64,000 nt of DNA from Branchiostoma floridae (Eukaryota > Chordata > Leptocardii > Amphioxiformes > Branchiostomatidae): assembly GCF_000003815.2 (NCBI RefSeq), contig NC_049985.1, positions 3,552,157-3,616,156 of the forward strand, given 5' to 3'. The position numbers and the translations under genes are program-made. Shown here piece after piece: positions 56,048 through 64,000 of this stretch; positions within the stretch are counted from its first letter, which is position 1, and the number at the start of each line of letters is the position of its first letter. Below the pieces are notes generated by a model. The model did not search any database, was not told the DNA's origin, and saw only the letters and a program-made list of their open reading frames with translations.

Positions 56048-58912
56048 CTCTGATTCTTCGTCTCCCCTCTCCGACCCCTCCTTGTGCTCTGCTCCGGATT
56101 CGTCTGCATCGTGTTCTTCTCCCGCGGGTACCTCCTTCTTCAGGAGCTTCGACTCTGAGTCCGGCGGGGACGTGTCGGCGAGCGACTCGGGACTCGAGCT
56201 CTCCTGTCCGTCGGGATCCTCCTTCCGGTTGTTGACCTTGTAGTCGATCTCCACGGGAGTTTCGTTGATGGTGACCACCAGGTCGCGCTGGTTGTTCCTC
56301 TTCTGCCCGCGGGCGAGGCTGCCCGTGCTGTTGCTACGCGTGGTCTCCGCCTGGCGACAGTTGTACGTCCGGTCCTCCTTGTTCAGCCTCCGGCACTTGA
56401 TGATGACGATCACCACGATGGAGACCAGGAGGACCAGGACTGCGCTCAGCGCGATCACGATGATGATGGGGATGCTGAAGCGATCATCATCCTGGCTCGC
56501 CGGGATGTGAGCCTTGTTCCACTCCTGTGCCGATTGGTTGCTGGGGATGTAGTCGCCATAGCGACCGCCTCCGATCACCTGCGTGCCGTTGTAAGTGACG
56601 GTACTGTCCAGGATGATGTTGATGACGGTGGACGCGGACTGAGGCGTCGCGCCGTGATCGGTCACAGTGATGGTCAGGCTGTGCAGCCCCTCCCAGCTCT
56701 TCTTCAGCACTTTCACAGTCCTGATGTCCCCTTTATCAGAAATAGCAAAGATTCCCCTCCTATTTCCATTGGTGATGGAGTAGGACAGTTCCCCATTCGC
56801 TCCCTCGTCTGCGTCTGTGGCTTGAATACTTGTAGCTAAAAATCCAGGCTTGGACGTTATCGGGACGTACACCACGTTTTTGTTCGTGTTGGGAAAGGTG
56901 ATCTTAGGAGCATTGTCATTCACGTCTTGTATGAAGATGTTAACGATGCATTTCGCGTCCTTTTGTGGGTCGCCGTTGTCGCGAACGCTCACCACTAACT
57001 CGTACTTCTTCTTCTGCTCGTAGTCCAGTTTTCCCGTGGTGTACAGCTCCCCGTTTTGCGGATCGATGGAAAATTTCCCAAACATGTCCCCGGAGGAAAT
57101 GGCGAAGGCAAGTTTAGCGTTCCTACCTGTGTCCCTGTCGGCGGCGATCACCTGTCCCACCTGCGTCTTCACCTCCACCGACTCGGCGATGTGGAACGCG
57201 TACCTGTTGTTATAGAAGGACGGTGCGTTGTCGTTTTCGTCCAGGATTTTAATCTTCAGTTTGGCGGTGCCCTCTAAAGGCGGGGTTGCGCTGTCAGTAG
57301 CAACAACCGTCACCTCGATCAGGGATGTCTCCTCCCGATCCATGGCGTTGTTGACCACGATTGTTCCCAACACGGGGTCGACGTAGACGCGCTTGGTGGG
57401 GCGGTCGTCGCGGATGGAGTACCGGACCACACCGTTGTCTCCCTCGTCCGGGTCGGTGGCGGTCACCCTCCCCACCGACACGCCCGGCGCGTTGTTTTCC
57501 GTCAGGTCGAAGAGGAGTTCCCCCGAGCCGAAGTCGGGCGGGTTGTCGTTCACGTCGGTCAGGACGACCTTGAAGGACTTGTACGTGGTGCGCGACGGCG
57601 TGCCAGCGTCACGCGCCGCCACCGTGACGTTAAACGTCGGCTTTGTCTCTCTGTCCAGCGGCGCCCTCGTCACGATCAGGTACTGGTTGTCGGCGACGAG
57701 CTGTAACCCAAAGAGCCCGTCCGTACCGAGTAATGTGACGTTCACTTTGCCGTTCAACCCGCCGTCTTTGTCTACTACAGTCAGATACGCGAGGAACGTT
57801 TCAACGGGAACGTCCTCTGACAACACCACAGGCCCGTTCTTGGTGGTCACGAAGTTCAGACGAATTTTAGGGGCGTTGTCGTTCTTATCCCCCACGTTAA
57901 CAATGACGGTAGCAAATGTTGGCGCAGAGTTGACACCCTTGTCTTGCGCCTGGACCGTGAGCTGGTACACTGGCCCTCCGGACGCTTCGTGATCTAAAGG
58001 CGCCGCCACGGTCAACTTTCCCGTGACAGAGTCCAGCGCGAATAACTTCTTCATAGAGTCCGGCACGGTGCTACCGAAAGAATAGACAATCTCACCGTTC
58101 GTGCCTTCGTCGGGATCCGTGGCGTTGAGGTCGATCACGAGCGAGCCCACGGGCGTGTTCTCCATGATGTCGACCGAGTACGTGGCCTTGTCAAAGAGCG
58201 GGCTGTTGTCGTTGGTGTCCAGAATGTTCACGAAGAGAACCTGGCTGTCATACAGCTTGGGGTTCCCGCCGTCGATCGCCGTGAGAACGAGGTGGTAGAA
58301 GGAGTGCCTCTCCCGATCGAGCGGCTGGTTGACCACGAGCTCCACGTTCAGCGTGCCGTCCACCCCGGTGAACGTGTTCAGGGTGAAGGGCATGTGGTCC
58401 GAGGAAGACTGGAGCGTGTACGACTGGATGGAGAACTTGTCGGAGTCCAGGTCGACGGCGCCGTCTAAGGGCACGCGCGTGTCCACCGCCGTCGCCTCCG
58501 ACAAGTCCAAAGACAGCTCGCCGGTGCTGCGGAACCTCGGCGTGTTGTCGTTCTTGTCCTGCACGGAGATCTTCACCTGTACGAGCTGGAACACCTGCGA
58601 GGGGAGCACGGCCACCTCCAGCTTCAGCTCGCACACCCGCGCCCGCGGACACAGCTGCTCGCGGTCGATCGCCCGCTTGGTGGTCAGCTCGCCCGTCTTG
58701 TTGTTGATCGCGACGTACGGGGACTCCGTCAGGAATTGGAAAGTCCGCGGCACCGAGGCGCGCTCCACCATGAGATCCTGCGCCAGGTTCCCCACATGCG
58801 TCCCCGCTAGTTCCTCCTCCAGTACCAGATACGTGAACTCGATCCCCCGCGCGGACGACACCCCGATCAGCTCCAGAAGGAGCCCCAGAAACACAGTCCT
58901 CAGAAGATCCAT
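56048..58912 (-). CDS. Pcdh: Delta-type protocadherin, exon 1 (ectodomain, membrane helix, proximal tail)
   Basis: It encodes residues 1-955 of a calcium-dependent homophilic cell-adhesion receptor at the plasma membrane. The start is Met at 58912, not the in-frame Met nine codons upstream, because it opens a clean signal peptide (hydrophobic core 3-17, cleavage near 20-22). Seven cadherin repeats follow, at about 24-127, 128-239, 240-350, 351-461, 462-566, 567-671 and 672-770. The first six end in DxNDN-type calcium linkers (119, 232, 342, 453, 558, 663). Repeat 1 has the protocadherin-specific Cys-X5-Cys loop (88-94). The membrane helix is 813-838. The tail has RTYNCR (848-853), a juxtamembrane motif of delta protocadherins. 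N-glycosylation sites include 71, 263, 391, 428, 775 and 792. Seven repeats fit the delta-1 group (PCDH1/7/9/11); delta-2 members have six. A single large exon for the whole ectodomain is the usual protocadherin gene form. The donor is GAG|GTCAGA, phase 0. Confidence 0.96.
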
Positions 58913-59815
58913 CTTTCTTCCTGTCTCTTTTATACACACTCAGATAAAAAGACGAACCCGTAAAAACGATTTGTTCAAGAGTAGCACCAAGATAGCTCTT
59001 ACCGCGCAAAGTCCCGTTAAGTCCACGCCTTCAGGACGGTGTGGCTATTGATGAGATAGAGAGAGACACCTCACCGCTAACGGTCCGCCTTTCTTTGAGA
59101 ATCCGTCAGTTTCCAGCCGCACATTTCTTGACTTCCCGACCGGCGAAATAAAATCCTACCCGTCTAGGCGCCCCAAAGCGATTGAAAGTCAAATCCCTCC
59201 TTCCGACGAAACACTTTGTAGCACTCGGCGAAATAGATTACAAGTAATTCAAACGCAGCCCGCGAGAATCCGACGATAAGATACAGCACCTCCGCCGAGA
59301 CGGCCTTCCTTCGCAAACTTGTCTTTGGCGAGCGGTGAGAATGAATAGAAGACAATCCAGCGGTCCGTCACAGTCTACAAGCACTCAACGCGTACCCTTG
59401 AGGAGATGAGAAGCACTGCAACGTTCAGGTTTCCACAGTAGAGAAAAACGCTTGTGCACACAGAAATCATAAATACACAGTGTCCAGCACTTAAGTCCTT
59501 GGAAAGCACGTCGGCGCTCTGGTCACCCCTCGGCCTGGTGAGTAACAGCGGCCCGAGTAGAATGTAAGGAGAAAGCGATAGGGTCCCGGGTAGGTAGGTC
59601 CGCACGCGGTGGTGTCCGACTGCCGACTGAGCTCCCCTCACAACCGGAGGCGGGGTTTTGTACTGTACGCGCTCCGACTGCCGAGAGAGGCAGGCGTGCG
59701 TGCGCGCGCTCACTCAATCAGATCAATCTTTTCACACATATCCGCTACCCATCGCTCCGCCCACCCGAGCTTCCCCCGGCCCCGCTCAGCCCTCCATGAA
59801 TGTATGCATGGCTAG
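58913..59815 (-). other. Pcdh: Probable protocadherin 5' leader
   Basis: G+C-rich sequence between the candidate TATA box and the start codon, with several upstream ATGs opening frames of about 60-110 codons. A GCG|GTAAGA donor-like site near 59010 and an AG just upstream of the ATG could remove a tiny intron, but this is weak. No protein domain occurs here. Confidence 0.4.
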
Positions 59816-59840
59816 GAAAATTGTAAAACTAATGCCCTCC

Positions 59841-59848
59841 TCTTTATA
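59841..59848 (-). promoter_or_regulatory. Pcdh: Candidate TATA box of the protocadherin
   Basis: TATAAAGA is read on the minus strand. A start about 30 bp downstream, near 59812-59818, would give a leader of about 900 nt. The G+C-rich block ends just here and AT-rich DNA begins upstream. An initiator-like CA occurs in the expected zone. Without transcript data the true start is unknown. Confidence 0.4.
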
Positions 59849-61565
59849 AATCACTCTGGCATTATCCCTTTGGTGGCCACGGGCGCGGAATGAAGTCCAA
59901 GTGCATCGCCTTAAATGCGTTGCCATCATACTGATCCGTTAGGTCTACCACCACGGGTATACCTGATTAATGATTTATCATTGTCAGTTTCTATCATGGG
60001 AGACAGCGCTTTGTAGGGCATTTGTGGGTACTAAATATAAGCGTTTCTACGGTACACAGTTTATTACAAACTACTGCATTATGTTGGCTGGACCCCCACA
60101 TTACGCGGGACGGGGGTGAGCAGGGTCGTTTGCATGTCAACGGTCTTGTTTAACCATTCATAACGACGCTGACCCTGTTCCCCCCTGGGGGTACACCTTT
60201 GGTACGTCCCCCAAGACCTGGCGGTGATTACCTGGTTACCATGTAGGAAATACAAGGGCATGGACTGGGCTGCGTTCGTTCAGTCATAGCCTCCACCAGG
60301 CCTTCCTACGGGGGTACTGGGATCGTCCAAGTCGGCAAAAATCGGGATATTGGCCAGGGAAGTCAATCCACGCTTAGGTTCATGTAATGTTTCCCCTCCG
60401 GAGGCGGCCGACCAACTCCTCTGGTAGCAAAACTCTCCTAGCAAATTATTCTCCCTATGATAGCTCCAACCAGATCCACGGTGCGTAATGTATACTAGTA
60501 GTATCAAACTTCCCGAACACTCCTTGGCCAGCTTTGATACTATCTTATGGCACCGCAGGATCTGCTTGGAGATTAAGCTAGCGTAGTTAGTCTGGTAGAG
60601 ACTAGTTCAAACATACGTAGCAAGGGAGAGCCGCGATCTTTACCTGAAGGCATGGAGAGCTAGAGCGGCAAGTCTTATGGATCCGCGTGTAGAGTCTGAA
60701 TCTTCAGTGAACCGGTGAAGGTACCGCCAATTGGGGCAGTTGGCTTCTGGTTCTGGCTGGTACAGTGTAGTCATCGATTCTTCCAAGAACACCAACACAC
60801 ACGGCCAAGACTTTGACATTGTTCTAGTCGTTTAATGTGACTTCGTACCAGAGGTTCAGACAGGGAGCATTATTAGTGTAAAGGCATTTCGAGTTTCTAC
60901 CAGTCATTGGTGGACTGAAAAATGAGAGCTAATAATAAGTTTATTGCACGAAACGAAAAAAAAAGAAGACCAACAGACAATAGAGAACAATACAACACGT
61001 GGCTACTATACTCTAGTCTCTGCTCTGGTCTTAATGGTGTCTCTAAATTCTAACTTATTGGATTTAATGATAGTAAAAACTGTTACAATGCTTTGCAAGA
61101 TGCCAAAGTCGATCCTGTTTCTGGAATTCTGCTGTTAATAAACTCCAGTGGCAGATTATTCACCTTTGCTAGTCATTTTTTACTAAAGCTTCCAGTATTT
61201 CGTCATGCTACCGAGACTGCATATTTCCTTGTGTCAAGGGCAGGGGATGAATTCTGCATTTGTTTGCAAACAGCTTGCCAACACGTGGCAGAGGAAGGAT
61301 CGTCTTTTGTGTGGAGATATTTAAGAAACAAAGGAAGAATGTCCGGTGTCCCCGAGGAAGTCTTGTGTAAATCCTTGTCAGGTGTGAGAGAGGACGCCTT
61401 CTGCCAGACCGGCGCGTGGCAGTAGCCTCTACCAGACTCCGGCCTGGCAGGGACTTTGGCTAAGTTAGGAATAAAAGTCTAGTAGTAGGAGTTAATTGGC
61501 CTAGGGGTGAACTGACCGGCCGGCGGATAGCTTGATAGACTGCAAAAGACTGACTGTGATCCCAT
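59849..61565. other. Upstream intergenic with dispersed repeat ends
   Basis: No gene. AGCCTCCACCAGGCCTTCCT at 60287 and AGTCTGGTAGAGACTAG near 60588 resemble repeat termini; the latter is the complement of TCTCTACCAGACTACG at 63651. GTAGCCTCTACCAGACTCCG at 61423 starts a repeat that runs on through AAGTTAGGAATAAAAGTCTA and is matched at 63925-64000. Confidence 0.4.
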
Positions 61566-61570
61566 GGCTA

Positions 61571-61681
61571 CTCTCCAAGCAGAGGTTGAGTCGCGAAGAT
61601 ATACTAGTAGGAGTAGTTAAAGTAATTTTTCCGACTACTACTATATCTCCGAGACTCAATTTGCAACCTCTGCTTGGAGAG
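61571..61681. repeat. Hairpin MITE with CTCTCCAAGCAGAGGT ends, copy 1
   Basis: The terminal arms CTCTCCAAGCAGAGGTT and AACCTCTGCTTGGAGAG are exact complements. The inner arms GAGTC...GATATA-TAGTAG and CTACTATATCTCCGAGACTC also pair. CCATGG lies just outside on both sides. About 111 bp could fold into one long hairpin. Confidence 0.85.
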
Positions 61682-61959
61682 TACCCATGGCAACTTATTT
61701 GTCCCTATCTGGTCAAATTCTTCTCTTTTACTATCCAGCTGACCCGTCTGCTTGGAGACTACGGTGCGTGGCAGACCTTATCTGCGGAACCGACAATTAC
61801 ATGCCATTAGCTCCGCTGGACGAGAGGGTTTACTTTAATCCCCGAGCTAATGAATCTGTCGTGGTTGTTTTACAGTCTCTCTTGGGTTTCCACGTCTCTA
61901 TATCTGCGTGTTGCTTGTAGCTAGATGAAGAGTGAAGAACTACTAGATAGACATATCAG

Positions 61960-62110
61960 TGCCTCTCCGAGCAGAGGTGTTGCCTGGCTGTATTTGACAT
62001 GTTTTGAGGCGCGTCTGTCGAGCTTTCTACTTTTTCTAACTTCTGTCCCATTTTCTTCATGTTCGCCGTGCAAACAGAAAATGAGGACAAACTAGAAAGC
62101 TCGACAAAAT
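61960..62110. repeat. Inverted-repeat element fragment
   Basis: CTCTCCGAGCAGAGGT near 61963 is a variant of the hairpin family terminus. Nearby, GTCGAGCTTTCTA at about 62016 and TAGAAAGCTCGAC at about 62092 form a 13-bp stem around a 65-bp loop. CATCTGCTTGGAC near 62208 may be the matching terminus, giving an element of about 250 bp. Confidence 0.5.
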
Positions 62111-62251
62111 ACCTAAACACGTAAAAAAAGCTGTAGCTGAACATCTGCTTTGGAGTAAAAACAGCGCAGAAGCAAGCGTAATACAACGAGTCTGAGCCGC
62201 AACCTTTCATCTGCTTGGACTTGAAGATTAGGTTCAGCGCCCGTGGCACAA

Positions 62252-62266
62252 CCCCCCCCCCCCCCC
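62252..62266. repeat. Poly-C run (15 bp)
   Basis: An uninterrupted run of 15 C. It is a potential i-motif/G-quadruplex site and also a likely place for sequencing length error. Confidence 0.85.
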
Positions 62267-62269
62267 TTA

Positions 62270-62650
62270 ATTGCGCCTCTTCCTTTGATGAAGTTGAGTG
62301 AAGTCTGCACGCAGCTCTGAGACGATTACCGCATTAACGTTCTGCCCCCGGGCAGAAAATGGAGACTTTAGAAGTGCACGGAGCCTGATCTAAACCTTCT
62401 CAGAAAGGATTCGCGCTCACTGGGTCGGGAACATCTTGCCCGCTCGACGAGAAAATTATGGCTCGCGCTGTTTTAGTTTATTAGATCGGACAGGGCGCAT
62501 GGTGCGCTTGACGGACGCGAGCCTGTCCGCTTGAGCGATGCTACAGTCCAGAACAGAACTGCCCAACTCCTTTGTGCAGTGGATCGCTACGAACAGAAGA
62601 AAACTTAAGTTTTGCTCCACCGTTTTCGAGCCTCGTCTCTCTATGTAATA
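62270..62650. other. Upstream intergenic, no gene seen
   Basis: About 380 bp of G+C-rich sequence with CG dinucleotides but no frame of interest. It could be a distal regulatory block or an old repeat. Confidence 0.3.
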
Positions 62651-62652
62651 CT

Positions 62653-62749
62653 AGCCTGGGTGCCGTTGTATTTTACTCTCCAAGCAGAGGTCGGTGGGAA
62701 AAATCCACCAACCTCTGCTTGGAGAGCAGTTGTATTTAGCACCTAGGCT
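62653..62749. repeat. Nested hairpin: CTCTCCAAGCAGAGGT copy 2 inside an AGCCTGGGTGCC element
   Basis: The outer arms AGCCTGGGTGCC (62653) and AGCACCTAGGCT (62738) are imperfect complements. Inside lies CTCTCCAAGCAGAGGTCGGTGG (62676) pairing with CCACCAACCTCTGCTTGGAGAG (to 62726), 21 of 22 bases paired around a short AT loop. 'gttgtattt' occurs on both sides of the inner hairpin and may be its target duplication. Confidence 0.8.
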
Positions 62750-63920
62750 CTCATACTCGCTCCTTTGAATGATATTTTGAGGGAACGAGTTGTAGGAACG
62801 AGCATGGTTGTACCCTGGGTGCCATCTGATTACTACCGGGGCTCCTTACAATGGCCGACCTGAAAAGAATCAGGGCAGGCCTGGTAGTATAGTAATGGGA
62901 TATTACCCACGCTAGTATGTCTAGTAGCCTATATCATCCCCTGAAAACTTATTAGGATGGCGCACTCTTTCCACTTTGTTGCGTCCCTTGCTAAAGTTTT
63001 CCGTTCACAAACTTTCCCCATGGCCTCAAAGTTTCTGCGGTGTGGTTTCCAGACATGTTCGACCTTTGACAAAGTCCTACAATTACAAGAATAATGAGGT
63101 TAAAGAACCTTCCGTTGAAATCTAACGAGGTTGAAGTATTTCTACGGTGCGTGTGACCAGATAACGTAGTCATTTGAGACGTATACTGTCCCCTTTATTA
63201 AGTTTATAGACATACTTTTTACGCAAAACGGAAAAAGGCAATCAATGAGTGATAGACCCTTGAAAGACAAACCTCAAAGCGTTAGACCCTTGAAGTTAGG
63301 TTTGTTAACACGTTATGATCTTGACCTAGCCACGCACACAGAGGCATTCCCTTGCCGACAATCCATCAATTTCAACTCGCAAACGTTTCATATTTTTTTC
63401 AGCCCCCTACGTGAGCCCACTACAGATGTTCTATTGTGGCATTGTTGTCGCTAAATGGTTCCGGGCGTATTGAAATTTAGGAGTCCATATTGGTCCGTTA
63501 TTGCATACGTTTCTCATGCAAAATTGCGAACCTGGCTACCATATTGGCATCTGCATTGTCCAGACTTCTCAATCATGTGTCACACACGTGCCATCTTCTT
63601 GAGATGATGTTCATCAGATGCGGCCAGGCGCCGAACTTTGCTCTTATCAAGTCTCTACCAGACTACGTTGGCTACAGGGAGAATAGGGGTAGTCCGGCCA
63701 CCATAGGGAAATATTTTCCCGTGTACTGATTTTTTGGGGTCAAATTCTACTGTCCATATTCCCATAGGAATAGCCTCAAATCACAGACCTCTTGGAGCGC
63801 TGGTGGCTTTTATTTTTTGAGGTAGCGATTTTCAACATGGGCTTTCTTTGATGCCGGGAAAGGGAGTTTCTGCGCGGCCAAACACTATCCGGGCATTAGA
63901 CTTTTCAGAGACGTTTAAGT
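62750..63920. other. Upstream intergenic, mostly unassigned
   Basis: No gene. CCCTGGGTGCCATCTGATTA at 62816 is another copy of the AGCCTGGGTGCC terminus. GGTGCGTGTGACC and TTAAACGTCT-type fragments at both sides of 63880-63910 may be repeat remnants. Direct copies of 'agacccttgaa' with 'agaca/agtta' occur at 63254 and 63285. Confidence 0.35.
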
Positions 63921-64000
63921 CTATACTAGACTCCCGCCTGGCCAAATAGTAATAGGGGAATTTAGCCAAGTTAGGAATAAAAGCCTAGTGGGAGTTAATT
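63920..64000. repeat. Dispersed repeat, second copy of 61423-61500 type
   Basis: ACTAGACTCCCGCCTGGCCA followed by a TTTAGCCAAGTTAGGAATAA stretch and AAGCCTAGTGGGAGTTAATT matches 61436-61498 at most positions. It continues beyond the window edge. Confidence 0.7.

Noticed and set aside
57393-57992. 199-codon open frame on the plus strand opposite exon 1
   Set aside because: It is a shadow of the cadherin coding strand, caused by G+C-rich third positions; no domain is present.
58927-58934. TATAAAAG as the main promoter
   Set aside because: It lies only about 15-22 nt before the start codon, so a transcript from it would lack the ATG or have almost no leader.
58248-59051. 240- and 253-codon frames overlapping the start of exon 1 (one on each strand)
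   Set aside because: They overlap the signal peptide and first repeats in other frames. They are rich in Arg/Gly or Ser/Thr from codon shadowing and match no family.
62252-62266. Functional G-quadruplex element
   Set aside because: A single homopolymer run can form such structures, but it may equally be a length-unstable artefact; there is no conserved context.

Overview
This looks like animal nuclear DNA, most likely amphioxus (Branchiostoma). It holds one very long split gene, few open frames elsewhere, many short inverted-repeat transposons, tRNA-derived SINE pieces and local tandem repeats. The species call is an inference from the gene type, the intron sizes and repeat motifs such as CTCTCCAAGCAGAGGT; no species-specific gene was used.

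The only host protein-coding gene I can support is a delta-type protocadherin on the minus strand, from 58912 down to 12822. It has three coding exons. Exon 1 (58912-56048, 955 codons) encodes the signal peptide, seven cadherin repeats, the membrane helix and the proximal tail. Exon 2 (29285-29087) carries a DSGRGDSD tail motif. Exon 3 (13477-12822) carries CTSECRILGHSDRCWMP, a degenerate HVTF motif and a C-terminal S-T-L. Donor and acceptor phases match at both junctions (0/0 and 1/1), giving a 1239-residue protein. The introns are about 26.8 kb and 15.6 kb. A TATA-like box at 59841-59848 suggests a leader of about 900 nt, and an AATAAA at 12140-12135 suggests a 3' UTR of about 700 nt.

Layout: 1-12.1 kb is downstream intergenic DNA with a hAT-type MITE, three adjacent tandem arrays (2.9-6.9 kb), SINE pieces and two copies of a foldback MITE. 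12.1-13.5 kb is the last exon. 13.5-29.1 kb is intron 2, 29.1-29.3 kb exon 2 and 29.3-56.0 kb intron 1. Intron 1 holds a second hAT MITE, a truncated CR1/L2-like retrotransposon, two foldback MITEs (one nested in another MITE) and at least eight local tandem repeats. 56.0-58.9 kb is exon 1. 58.9-59.85 kb is the leader and promoter. 59.85-64 kb is upstream DNA rich in small hairpin repeats.

I found no CRISPR array, operon, rRNA, functional tRNA or other candidate for a new multi-gene system. The most notable items are the reconstructed protocadherin, which pairs a seven-repeat ectodomain with a tail carrying motifs I associate with both delta subgroups; a five-copy foldback MITE with TA flanks; datable nested insertions; and repeated local tandem duplication at roughly 145-185 bp.
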